Below the pieces are notes generated by a model, which worked only from the letters and a program-made list of their open reading frames with translations, was not told the DNA's origin and ran no database searches. The translations under genes were made by a program, and so were the position numbers. From NCBI GenBank assembly GCA_945863605.1, contig CAMAZP010000001.1, positions 88,272 through 152,271 on the forward strand: DNA of 64,000 nt. The letters run 5' to 3'. Positions 57,401-64,000 of this stretch are shown in pieces. The stretch is from Chitinophaga pinensis. Lineage in GTDB: Bacteria; Bacteroidota; Bacteroidia; Flavobacteriales_D; Crocinitomicaceae. Numbering within the stretch: the stretch's first letter is position 1; each line of letters opens with the position of its first letter.

Positions 57401-57747
57401 AAAACCAAGAAGAATTGGAAGCTTTCGCCGCACGTTTGAAAGACCGTTTTGGTCCCGTTCCGAAGGAAGTGAAAGAATTATTGTTCTCGTTCCAGTTGCG
57501 TTGGTTGGCACAAAACATGGGCTTGGAGCGTTTGGTGATTAAATCTGGAAAGTTGGTCGGTTATTTCATTGCCAATCCGCAATCGCCGTTCTTTGAAACA
57601 GAAACCTTCACTACACTTCTGAACCGCATTATGACCATCGGACAAGGTTACCGCTTGGTGCAGCAAAATGAAAAATTACGCTTGGTGATTGAACCTGTAA
57701 AACACATCAAGGATGCATTTGAGAAATTGGGAGTTTTGGTGGGGTAA
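54412..57747 (+). CDS. mfd: transcription-repair coupling factor Mfd
   Basis: 1111 residues, full length. It frees RNA polymerase stalled at DNA damage and recruits UvrA. Domains: UvrB-like N-terminal region (about 10-340), polymerase-interacting CarD-like RID with LQKGDYVTHIDHGVGQF (about 435-500), SF2 translocase with Walker A GDVGFGKT at 583-590, the DEEQ box at 684-687 and GRVGRSNKKGF near 856, then the TRCF C-terminal domain. The coding sequence is plainly richer in G and C than neighbouring genes (38%, 45% and 57% in three 60-base lines that I counted). No frame break is seen. Confidence 0.97.
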   Translation: MELSQLFKTFQNLKQVDQTAAALSKANARVHWKGNVGSSRSLAAVSVAQQLPSHQLFILNDKEEAAYFLNDLEGLFPDVKRILFYPASYRVPYQLEETDNANVVTRAEVLERIANGSNTWIVTYPEALFEKIPTKKKLVENTLRVEVAKTYSIDFINELLLEYHFDRVDFVYEPGQFSIRGGIVDVFSYANDFPFRIEFFGDEVESIRTFDAATQISINTHNFFNVIPNIQGQMTLEGVASLFEFIGKSTTVWISSYERLTTILEREYDKSVEIYTKLSDTVKRTLPSDLYVHPSELKKTFDNYPSVEWGPDYHFKTTETITFDFQPQPTFNKNFDLLKTDLLARQKSGSQNLIFSNQPRQIERLYQIFEDIGGEVEFSPMNLALHEGFIAPELKLVCYTDHQIFERYHRFRLKEGFRQAKQALTLKEIYNLQKGDYVTHIDHGVGQFSGLETIDVNGKPQEAIRLVYKDGDVLYVGIHSLHRISKFTGKDGSVPKMNKLGTQAWSTLKNKTKKKIKELAFDLIQLYAKRRSQPGFAFTPDTYLQNELEASFMYEDTPDQYKATQDVKKDMEASRPMDRLVCGDVGFGKTEVAMRAAFKAVTDSKQVALLVPTTILSMQHYRSFKERLKDFPCTVDFINRFKSAKETTETLKKLANGEIDILVGTHAIVAERVKFKDLGLMIIDEEQKFGVAVKDKLKTIRTSVDTLTLTATPIPRTLQFSLMGARDLSIINTPPPNRQPVLTEIISFDEELLRDAISYEVTRGGQVFFVNNRLSNIREISGMISRLCPGVRVGIGHGQMDGKQLEKVMLDFIEGRYDVLLATTIIESGIDISNANTIIINDAQNFGLSDLHQLRGRVGRSNKKGFCYLIAPKFSVMTSEARKRLEALVQFSDLGSGFNIAMKDLDIRGAGNMLGGEQSGFISEIGFEMYQKILNEAMQELRESEFKELFDERQTDSFHSFVQDCIFETDMEVRIPDNYVNNVAERLSLYQELDNLKNQEELEAFAARLKDRFGPVPKEVKELLFSFQLRWLAQNMGLERLVIKSGKLVGYFIANPQSPFFETETFTTLLNRIMTIGQGYRLVQQNEKLRLVIEPVKHIKDAFEKLGVLVG

Positions 57748-57834
57748 ATCTTAGTGTATCTATTAAGGCGATTTAGAATTTTATAGTTCGGTTAGTTGAG
57801 GTAATTTCAAATTTAGAAACTGAAATTAAGTTAT

Positions 57835-57842
57835 TATATTTG
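57835..57842 (+). promoter_or_regulatory. candidate -7 element for the mrr gene
   Basis: TATATTTG, exact TAnnTTTG match, 60 bases before the ATG at 57903. Its place upstream of that ATG supports the view that the gene originally began there. Confidence 0.4.
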
Positions 57843-57902
57843 AGGATAGACAGAACTGAATTTAATAGTGTTTTCTGTTTTAATTGATTTAAAAAAGAAT
57901 AA

Positions 57903-58783
57903 ATGGAAATACCAAAATTTGACGAAACGTTTCTTCCAATCCTTGAAATACTAAAAAGGGACAAATTTTGAAGTCAAGAGAACTTATAGAAGAAGTTAAG
58001 AAACAATTCTATTCCGAATTAAGTGATGATCAACTTAAACAAAGAACAAAATCTGGTGATTTACTTATTGACAATAGAATTGCTTGGGGTAAATCTTATC
58101 TAAAAAAAGGAGGTTATATTTCATTCCCAGAGAGAGGTCATGTTCAAATTACTGAAAAAGGATTGAATCACACTACGAGTTTGACAGTAAGAGATTTAGA
58201 AAATGATAGTTCGCTATTCGAATTTTACAAACAGGAAAAAGATACAAATTCAATTATTACTAATTCTAAAGTTGACATTTCTTATCCACAAGACTTAATC
58301 GATGAAGGATTTAATCGTATAGAGAGTGATGTTAAGAATGAACTTTTGCTTAAGCTAAAAAGTATCGACCCTTATTTTTTCGAAAAAGTTGTACTTAGAC
58401 TTTTAAATAAAATGGGGTACGGAGAATTTATTGAAACATCAAAATCCAATGATGGAGGTATCGATGGAATAATAAATGAAGATAAACTTGGACTCGATAA
58501 AATCTATATGCAGGCGAAAAGATTTAACGAGGGAAAAGTAAGAGAAAAAGATATTAGAAATTTCATTGGAGCAATGAGTGGAGACATCAACAAAGGAGTT
58601 TTTGTAACAACATCTGAATTTGACGATAAAGCAATTGAAAAAGCTCGTTCAGCACACCACAAAATTGTTTGTATTGATGGACAAAAGTTAGTATCGCTAA
58701 TGCATGAATTTAATGTTGGAATTCAAGTTAAAACTACTTATGAAATCAAACAAATTGATGAAGATTTTTTTGATGATCAATAG
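57903..58783 (+). pseudogene. mrr: Mrr-type restriction endonuclease, probably broken by one base near the 5' end
   Basis: An ATG at 57903 opens MEIPKFDETFLPILEILKRDKF, which matches the Mrr N-terminus, then a TGA at 57969. The rest continues one frame over from a TTG at 57968 as LKSRELIEEVKKQFYSE and runs 271 residues to 58783: Mrr_N winged helix to about 90, then the Mrr catalytic domain with GGIDGII (Asp) and QAK in MQAKRF. Joined, the length is the usual 290-300. A single missing base in the CAAATTTTG run would explain the break. Alternatively the TTG product alone is used. Mrr cuts methylated DNA and has a PD-(D/E)XK fold. Confidence 0.75.
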
Positions 58784-58933
58784 ATTTTTAAACTATTCTT
58801 TCGCAAATAGAATAGCAAGTTTAAAGCACAGGATTCACGCCAATTAAGTAAAATTCAAAGCTCTCAACTTTTCAAACGAGTTCTTTTGCAACGATTAAAT
58901 CATTTTTTCAAATAATTTAAGATTCTTCTTTGA

Positions 58934-59011
58934 TATAGTAATGATTTGATTCAAAAAGAAGCAGCAGGAGGAAGAAGTACTTCTTACGTGTTGAAGATAC
59001 TTATTAAATAA
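58934..59011 (+). pseudogene. possible remnant of a winged-helix C-terminus
   Basis: A 25-codon open stretch reads YSNDLIQKEAAGGRSTSYVL then KILIK and stops at TAA. LIQKEAxGGRSTSYVL resembles the end of Fic/AAA-4-type proteins. No start codon lies in frame. The rest of 58784-59200 holds no gene I can support. Confidence 0.25.
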
Positions 59012-59200
59012 AAAACACTTTTGTTCTAATTTTTATCCGGTTACCAATTAATTGTTTTTCCTTAATTGCTTACTCTTTTAAGTATTTTTCGCTCTCATTA
59101 AGTAAAAATCATCAGTTTTTAATTTTCAAATTTTTACTGGGCAACCCTAATTTTCTCTTTTTTTCTGGTTATAAACGTAATTTATTTGTCTTAAAAAGTG

Positions 59201-59263
59201 ATTAATAAGAGCCAAAATCGTATTATTTTATATAACTTTGGCTTTTATTAATACAAATTTAAA
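59201..59263 (+). repeat. 63-bp flanking direct repeat, upstream copy (with hairpin and -7 element)
   Basis: Matches 60687-60749 in the same orientation. Conserved ends are AATAAGAGCCAAAA and TTTGGCTTTTATTAATACAAA, with a divergent centre of about 19 bases. The arms AATAAGAGCCAAA and TTTGGCTTTTATT are inverted and pair with one G-U. This copy alone contains a TAnnTTTG element. Confidence 0.85.
59233..59240 (+). promoter_or_regulatory. candidate -7 element for the ATPase gene
   Basis: TAACTTTG, an exact TAnnTTTG match, inside the upstream repeat and overlapping its right hairpin arm; 32 bases before the ATG at 59273. The downstream copy lacks the match. Confidence 0.5.
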
Positions 59264-59272
59264 CTTCTGTTT

Positions 59273-60688
59273 ATGCCATTAATTGGTCGAGAAAAAGAGA
59301 TTAAAATCTTAGAAAACGCTCTACATAGCTCGCGTTCAGAGCTGATTGTTGTGTATGGAAGACGACGCGTTGGAAAAACCTTTTTGATTCGAGAAACTTG
59401 TAAAAAACACATTCAATTTGAATTTGTGGGAATGTACAAAGCTTCAACGAGGGAACAACTTAAACTTTTTAAGCAAACGTTGTTTAATTTTTCTCAGCAA
59501 AAAGTGAAAACACCTTCAAATTGGTTAGAAGCTTTTCAGCAATTGAAAGACTATTGCGACACACTGATTGGCAATAAAAAGAAAGTACTTTTCATTGATG
59601 AATTTCCTTGGTTGGATAACAATAAATCCAGTTTTTTAAAAGCTTTCGATAATTTTTGGAATAGTTATGTTACCAAGCGTGAAGATTTAGTGGTTGTTGT
59701 CTGTGGTTCCGCTGCTGCTTACATGATTAATAAAATCATCAGGAGTAAAGGCGGACTTCACAATCGTTTGACAGATAAAATTCGGGTGGAACCTTTTAAT
59801 CTTAAAGAAACGGAATTGCTACTCAAGAAAAATCGTGTGAAATTGACGCATTACGATATTTTGAACTTGTATATGGCGATGGGCGGAATTCCTCATTATT
59901 TAGATAAAGTAAACGTTGGAGAAAGTGCTACCCAAGCAATCGATCGTTTGTGTTTTGAAAAAGATGGATTCCTCAGAGACGAGTTTAAAAATGTCTTTGC
60001 ATCCTTGTTTGATCAAGTGGATAACCACGAAGCAATCATTCGGATTCTTGCAGATGTACGCAAAGGATTACCGAGAAATGAAATTATGAAAAAAGGAAAT
60101 TTTCCTTCTGGAGGAAACCTTACACGCACTTTACATGAATTAGAAGAATCAGGATTTATCGAGCAATATGCACCTTATAAAGGAAATAATAATGCTTTGT
60201 ATCGCTTGAAAGATGAATATTGCAGTTTCTACATCAAATACATCGAAAAAAATAAACCTTCAGAGAAAGGAGTTTGGAATAAACTTCAAACGCAAGCAAG
60301 TTATAACTCTTGGGCAGGATTTACCTTTGAAACTATTTGTCTTAAACACATCGAACAAATTAAAGAAGGATTAAAAATTGCTGGAATTTATACAACTACA
60401 GGAAATTGGTTGGAGAAAAATAGTGAAAATGGAGCTCAAATTGATTTGCTAATCGACCGGGATGATAACGTTATAAATCTCTGTGAAATTAAGTATTACG
60501 ACGGCCTATTTACGCTGAATAAAAAGTTTGCTTTTGATTTGATGAATAAAGTAGCAGTTTTTAAAAATTCAACTCAAACTAAAAAGAGTATTTTTCTTAC
60601 GCTGATTACGATTCATGGCATCACAGCTAACGAATATAGCCGTCAATTGATTCAAAATAACCTTACTTTAGAACATTTATTTTTGTAA
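59273..60688 (+). CDS. ATPase with C-terminal DUF234 (PD-(D/E)XK-like) domain
   Basis: 471 residues. Walker A GRRRVGKT is at residues 29-36 and Walker B LFIDEFPW near 108; the sensor-like VVCGSAAAYM follows and the lid helices come after it. A winged-helix segment (KKGNFPSGGNLTRTLHELEE) leads to DUF234 at the C-terminus: WAGFTFETICLKHIEQIK, and AQIDLLIDRDDNVINLCEIK, a D...EIK pattern like PD-(D/E)XK nucleases. This is the archaeal-type STAND-like ATPase family common in Bacteroidota, whose role is unknown. The gene lies between two 63-bp direct repeats, and its stop codon touches the downstream one. Start ATG at 59273 is good. Confidence 0.9.
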   Translation: MPLIGREKEIKILENALHSSRSELIVVYGRRRVGKTFLIRETCKKHIQFEFVGMYKASTREQLKLFKQTLFNFSQQKVKTPSNWLEAFQQLKDYCDTLIGNKKKVLFIDEFPWLDNNKSSFLKAFDNFWNSYVTKREDLVVVVCGSAAAYMINKIIRSKGGLHNRLTDKIRVEPFNLKETELLLKKNRVKLTHYDILNLYMAMGGIPHYLDKVNVGESATQAIDRLCFEKDGFLRDEFKNVFASLFDQVDNHEAIIRILADVRKGLPRNEIMKKGNFPSGGNLTRTLHELEESGFIEQYAPYKGNNNALYRLKDEYCSFYIKYIEKNKPSEKGVWNKLQTQASYNSWAGFTFETICLKHIEQIKEGLKIAGIYTTTGNWLEKNSENGAQIDLLIDRDDNVINLCEIKYYDGLFTLNKKFAFDLMNKVAVFKNSTQTKKSIFLTLITIHGITANEYSRQLIQNNLTLEHLFL

Positions 60689-60749
60689 TAATAAGAGCCA
60701 AAACTACTATTATTTAATATATTTTGGCTTTTATTAATACAAACTTAAA
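60687..60749 (+). repeat. 63-bp flanking direct repeat, downstream copy
   Basis: Same orientation and spacing as 59201-59263. Here the arms AATAAGAGCCAAAA and TTTTGGCTTTTATT are one base pair longer. The copy overlaps the ATPase stop codon at 60686-60688. Similarity ends sharply after AAACTTAAAA. Confidence 0.85.
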
Positions 60750-60774
60750 ATCAATTTTTAAATTCTAATTCCAA

Positions 60775-60915
60775 TTAAATCGTAGTGTTTTTAAGGTTTT
60801 CATCTACATTTTTTTGAATGCGTGATTGAATAGCTAAAGTGTCTGATTTCACAAACTCTTTTCTTGTGATATATTCATACAAATTGAGGTGGCGATTAGG
60901 TAAAATACTTGAAAA
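60775..60915 (-). pseudogene. possible C-terminal remnant of an unknown gene
   Basis: On the minus strand an open stretch without a start codon reads FSSILPNRHLNLYEYITRKE then FVKSDTLAIQSRIQKNVDE and NLKNTTI, ending at TAA (60775-60777). The composition is protein-like. It may be the tail of a gene cut by insertion of the neighbouring element. Weak evidence. Confidence 0.25.
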
Positions 60916-60979
60916 GATACAAAAAATGAAAATTAGTTATTCCGATTCTCACCACAACAAGTTTCCTTAATTTTACAGC

Positions 60980-61759
60980 ATGAAAATACACTTTTCAAAA
61001 TACCAAGGAACAGGTAACGATTTTGTAATGATAAATAATTTATCAGGCAATTACAACGATCTTTCTATTGAGCAAATTCAAGTAATTTGTAACCGACGAT
61101 TTGGAATTGGAGCTGATGGTTTAATAAAAATCAATGCTTCTAAAAATCTTGCTTTTGAAATGGATTATTACAATGCCGATGGATCCAAAAGTTTTTGTGG
61201 AAACGGCGCAAGGTGTGCGGTTGAATTTGCTTCTACGCTTGGTATTAATACCGAAGACGTAAGTTTTGAAGCAATCGATGGGGAACATTTTGCAACTCGT
61301 TCGAATCATGAAATTCGCGTCAAAATGAAAGATGTAAGTTTTATTGAATCAGATAGAGATGCTTTTGTGGTGCAAACGGGTTCTCCTCATTATGTTCAAT
61401 TTCAATCGTCACAAGCCATAACTGATATTGTTGAATTCGGTAAAAAGATTCGCTATTCTGAAAAGTATAAATTAGAAGGAATCAATGTCAATTTAGTGGA
61501 AGTATTGACAGCCGACTCAATCACAATTGAAACCTACGAACGGGGAGTTGAGGACGAAACACTTTCTTGTGGAACAGGTGCAACCGCTTGTGCTTTGGTA
61601 CAAGATTATTTAGCGAACAAAGAATTGTCAAGAGTGAATGTGAAAGTGAAAGGTGGTGATTTGGCAGTCGAATTTAAAAGAATTGGTATTGGTCGCTACG
61701 AAGAAATTTTCTTAATAGGTCCAGCTAAATTTGTTTTCTCAGGAACGATCGATGTTTGA
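60980..61759 (+). CDS. dapF: diaminopimelate epimerase
   Basis: 259 residues. It turns LL-DAP into meso-DAP for lysine and peptidoglycan. The N-terminal KYQGTGNDFVMINN, the Cys in FCGNGARCAVEF near 72, and the second Cys in LSCGTGATACAL near 197 give the complete two-base active site. A TAATTTTA element ends five bases before the ATG and could be its -7. It overlaps the next gene by eight bases. dapA at 42 kb serves the same pathway. Confidence 0.96.
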   Translation: MKIHFSKYQGTGNDFVMINNLSGNYNDLSIEQIQVICNRRFGIGADGLIKINASKNLAFEMDYYNADGSKSFCGNGARCAVEFASTLGINTEDVSFEAIDGEHFATRSNHEIRVKMKDVSFIESDRDAFVVQTGSPHYVQFQSSQAITDIVEFGKKIRYSEKYKLEGINVNLVEVLTADSITIETYERGVEDETLSCGTGATACALVQDYLANKELSRVNVKVKGGDLAVEFKRIGIGRYEEIFLIGPAKFVFSGTIDV

Positions 61760-62249
61760 TTTTATATTTAAAGGCTTAAATTTTCCCTCAAGAATTGATT
61801 CTTTTTCAGGAATTCATTTATGGATTATTCATGCCGATAAAATTCCTCCTCACATTGGTTTTTCTATTGATAATCATTATTTTAGTTTGAAAGCTAACGG
61901 CAAAGACAACGGAATTTCAACAGATTCTATTTTACAAATAATTCAGAAAAAGAAAATAGGAACTGTTTTAGTAAAATTGAATTCTGACACAACTTTTCAA
62001 GAAACGAAATTAGCTTTTGATAAATTTGATAGTGCCAAAGGTTTGAATTCAAGTTGTTTAATTCCGATTAGAAATGTGTTAAAAGCACCTAATTCAATTT
62101 CAAAATTAAGTGAGTTATTGTACTTTCTCGAAACTCAAAATATGATTTATTCCGTTTTTGGATTACATTTGAGCAATGATTATAAAGGAATTAAAAGTTA
62201 TACTACAACTGAAATTCAACAACGAATTGAAAAATTAAAACGATGTTGA
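61752..62249 (+). CDS. unknown protein in the dapF operon
   Basis: 165 residues from the ATG at 61752, which lies within the dapF end (ATGTTTGA). A TTG at 61731 is in frame but less likely. No signal peptide. Alternating helix and strand (HLWIIHADKIPPHIGFSID, DSILQIIQKKKIGTVLVKL, SELLYFLETQNMIYSVFGLH) and a HADK-type segment suggest a small alpha/beta protein. Family not recognised. The tight overlaps on both sides (dapF and the GNAT gene) imply a conserved operon role. Confidence 0.68.
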   Translation: MFDFIFKGLNFPSRIDSFSGIHLWIIHADKIPPHIGFSIDNHYFSLKANGKDNGISTDSILQIIQKKKIGTVLVKLNSDTTFQETKLAFDKFDSAKGLNSSCLIPIRNVLKAPNSISKLSELLYFLETQNMIYSVFGLHLSNDYKGIKSYTTTEIQQRIEKLKRC

Positions 62250-62764
62250 AAGGAAAAACAATTTACCTCCGTTCTGTTGAAAAAGATGACGCTACAACAC
62301 TTTTTATGTGGGAAAACAATCCGGAAAATTGGAAAGTTTCCAATACGGAAGTACCTTTTTCAATGACAGCGATTCACGAATTGATTGAACAACAGTCAAA
62401 TATCAGAAATTCTGGACAAGCACGATTTATTATTTGTGAAAACGATTCCGATTATTCGGTCGGTACGATTGATTTGTACGATGTTAATTTTAAACACGGA
62501 TTTGCATCTGTAGGAATTTTAATCGCAGAGGAGAAAGCAAGAAGAAAAGGTCGTGCAAAAGAAAGTTTAGCTTTGCTCATTGAATATGCTCGAGATATAT
62601 TGGAATTAATAAATTTACAATGCAGTATTCATGCTGACAATGAGGCAAGTATTCAATTATTCGAATCTTTAGGTTTTAATAGAATCGGTATTCGAAAAAA
62701 TTGGTTTATTTTTAAAGGAAAAAGAATTGACGAAATTAGTTATCAATTATGTCTAAAAGATTAA
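62243..62764 (+). CDS. GNAT-family N-acetyltransferase
   Basis: 173 residues, RimJ/RimL-like. It opens IYLRSVEKDDATTLFMWENN; acetyl-CoA loop VGILIAEEKARRKGRAKESL (the R-x-x-G-x-A type) and the late LFESLGFNRIGIRKNWF are typical. The substrate is not evident; members acetylate protein N-termini, amino sugars or antibiotics. The ATG overlaps the preceding stop (GATGTTGA), and the stop overlaps mltG by 16 bases. Confidence 0.92.
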   Translation: MLKGKTIYLRSVEKDDATTLFMWENNPENWKVSNTEVPFSMTAIHELIEQQSNIRNSGQARFIICENDSDYSVGTIDLYDVNFKHGFASVGILIAEEKARRKGRAKESLALLIEYARDILELINLQCSIHADNEASIQLFESLGFNRIGIRKNWFIFKGKRIDEISYQLCLKD

Positions 62765-63822
62765 TAATTATCATCGGAATTATTGCAGCATTGGTTGCAA
62801 TAGCTGTTGGAACACCAAAAATAATGCTCTATTTGGCAGGAAATAAAACGACTATCAATACATCAGCGCAAGTTTTTTTCATAAAAGACAATCTTTCTTT
62901 AAAAGAACTGGCAAAATCATTGAAAGATGATGGAATCATTAAAGATGTAAAAGGTTTTATTTCAGTTGGAGATTTTAAAGGATTGAATGAATCCAATATT
63001 GCACTTGGGAAATATATTATTGAACCTGGAGTTTCGTATAAAAATGTATTGAACGGATTCACTTTAAATGCCAAAGGAAATGGAAATGCAGAGGTGGAAG
63101 TCAATGTAACTTTCAATAATTGCAGAGATATCTATCAAATGGCTGGTATGGTTCAAAAATGTCTGATGTTAGATAGCACCAAATTGGTTGACTATTTAAA
63201 TGATGTAGAAACGTTGAATAAATATGGGTTTACGCCAGAACAATTGCCAGCATTATTCTTACCAAATACATATATGATGTATTTTGATACGGATGAGAAA
63301 ATGTTTGTTGAGCGAATGGCGCAAGAATTTAAGAACTTTTGGACACCTGAACGAAAATCGAAGTTGACACAAATGGGTTTTTCTTCTCAAAGTGAATTAT
63401 CAACTTTAGCTAGTATTGTCTATAGCGAACAGTCAATTCACTCTTCTGAGTGGTCGATTATTGCTGGATTGTATCTGAATCGTTTGAAAAAGGGAATGTT
63501 ATTGCAATCAGATCCTACTTTTAAATTTTGCTGGGAAGAAAAATTAAACGGTGTCGAACGATTATTACGCGAACATCGTTCTGTGGATTGTGCTTACAAC
63601 ACCTATAAAATCAAAGGTTTACCTCCTGGACCAATTTGTATGACTTCCGCAAAAGTTTTAGAAGCAGTTTTAAACTATGAAAAACACGACTATTTATTTA
63701 TGTGTGCAAAACCTGATTTTTCATACACGCATAATTTTGAATCTTCAGATGTTCAACACATGCGCAACGCCAGAAAATATCAAGTTTGGTTGGCAAATGA
63801 ACTAAAGAAAAAGAAAAAATGA
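62749..63822 (+). CDS. mltG: endolytic transglycosylase MltG
   Basis: 357 residues, YceG-like. It cuts nascent peptidoglycan at the inner membrane and may end glycan synthesis. One N-terminal helix (LIIIIGIIAALVAIAVG), a LysM-like part (about 35-110, VFFIKDNLSLKELAKSLKDD) and the YceG catalytic part with LASIVYSEQSIHSSEWSIIA (catalytic Glu in YSEQ; E. coli has SIVEKET) and LQSDPTF, then GLPPGPICMTSAKVLEAVL. The catalytic region reads YSEQ in place of the common VEKET form; the Glu is retained. Overlaps both neighbours. Confidence 0.93.
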   Translation: MSKRLIIIIGIIAALVAIAVGTPKIMLYLAGNKTTINTSAQVFFIKDNLSLKELAKSLKDDGIIKDVKGFISVGDFKGLNESNIALGKYIIEPGVSYKNVLNGFTLNAKGNGNAEVEVNVTFNNCRDIYQMAGMVQKCLMLDSTKLVDYLNDVETLNKYGFTPEQLPALFLPNTYMMYFDTDEKMFVERMAQEFKNFWTPERKSKLTQMGFSSQSELSTLASIVYSEQSIHSSEWSIIAGLYLNRLKKGMLLQSDPTFKFCWEEKLNGVERLLREHRSVDCAYNTYKIKGLPPGPICMTSAKVLEAVLNYEKHDYLFMCAKPDFSYTHNFESSDVQHMRNARKYQVWLANELKKKKK

Positions 63823-64000
63823 AACGTAGATCCTTCTTCAAATTTGGTTTAATAGCTGGAGCTTTAACCGTTGTAAAACCAATTAAAGGTGCAACTTTGA
63901 TAGGTAAATCATTCGAGGGAAAAGTAACAGGACCAATCGTAATTTCCACTTGGATTCACGGATTGGATGCCAATAAAGCTGCTTGGGAAGTTTTGAGTAA
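63819..64000 (+). CDS. N4-(beta-N-acetylglucosaminyl)-L-asparaginase, 5' end (partial)
   Basis: The first 60 codons only. A twin-arginine-like signal (MKRRSFFKFGLIAGAL) precedes GPIVISTWIHGLDANKAAWE, which matches the start of the glycosylasparaginase (Ntn-hydrolase) family of Flavobacteria. The enzyme splits the GlcNAc-Asn link of glycoproteins in the periplasm. The ATG overlaps the mltG stop (ATGA), so it is the fifth gene of the dapF run. The autoprocessing Thr and the rest are beyond the window. Confidence 0.82.
   Translation, partial: MKRRSFFKFGLIAGALTVVKPIKGATLIGKSFEGKVTGPIVISTWIHGLDANKAAWEVLS

Noticed and set aside
57960-57973. Programmed -1 frameshift in mrr
   Set aside because: The zero-frame codons AAA TTT TGA do not form an X XXY YYZ slippery heptamer, and I see no strong downstream hairpin. 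A simple base loss or a TTG start is more likely.

Overview
The window reads as a chromosomal stretch of an AT-rich member of the Bacteroidota, most likely Flavobacteriales. Direct signs are three proteins ending in type IX secretion (T9SS) sorting domains with a YPNP signature, a PorQ homologue, many A-rich start regions, and -7 elements of the Bacteroidota form TAnnTTTG (at least a dozen). Gene content (mutS2 without an Smr domain, bshA, elbB, meaB, an eIF1/SUI1-like protein, DUF983, a DUF6913-like gene between ligA and dapA) also fits; a Fluviicola/Crocinitomicaceae-type genome is my guess, not something I could test.

Layout. 1-14.2 kb: tail of acs, mutS2, then a secreted-protein region: two divergent subtilases (one a T9SS cargo followed by two overlapping outer-membrane-type genes), an NTF2/SnoaL-like protein, an M43 metalloprotease with T9SS signal and a patatin phospholipase fused to an outer-membrane barrel. 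14.2-21.9 kb: housekeeping (rRNA methyltransferase, folD with an S4 protein, bshA, elbB, meaB, an M3 oligopeptidase). 22-28.6 kb: one 2175-residue repeat-rich surface protein, a T9SS cargo, closed by a clear terminator. 28.6-36 kb: SDR, porQ, a lipoprotein, FkbM methyltransferase, sulfotransferase-like protein, a DUF983/Crp-Fnr pair, an ECF sigma factor overlapping a membrane protein with a barrel-like tail, and a small lipoprotein. 36.1-43.9 kb: a coupled radC-wecB-polysaccharide-deacetylase operon, SUI1, ligA, a DUF6913-like gene, dapA and a polytopic membrane protein.

43.9-61 kb is accessory in character: small unknown genes, three tandem secreted paralogues facing a divergent ECF sigma factor, a tail-anchored partner and several unknown proteins, decayed genes, a HEPN-like protein, an mrr gene broken by one base, and an ATPase with a C-terminal DUF234 (PD-(D/E)XK-like) domain enclosed by 63-bp direct repeats that each carry a hairpin. 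The GC-richer mfd gene sits inside this region. 61-64 kb returns to conserved genes in a tightly overlapping run: dapF, an unknown protein, a GNAT acetyltransferase, mltG and the start of a glycosylasparaginase.

The best candidates for something undescribed are the DUF234 ATPase with its flanking repeats (59.2-60.75 kb) and the sigma-factor locus (44.5-50.9 kb), whose two ends share a small domain. All names rest on reading the proteins and motifs by eye; no database search was possible.
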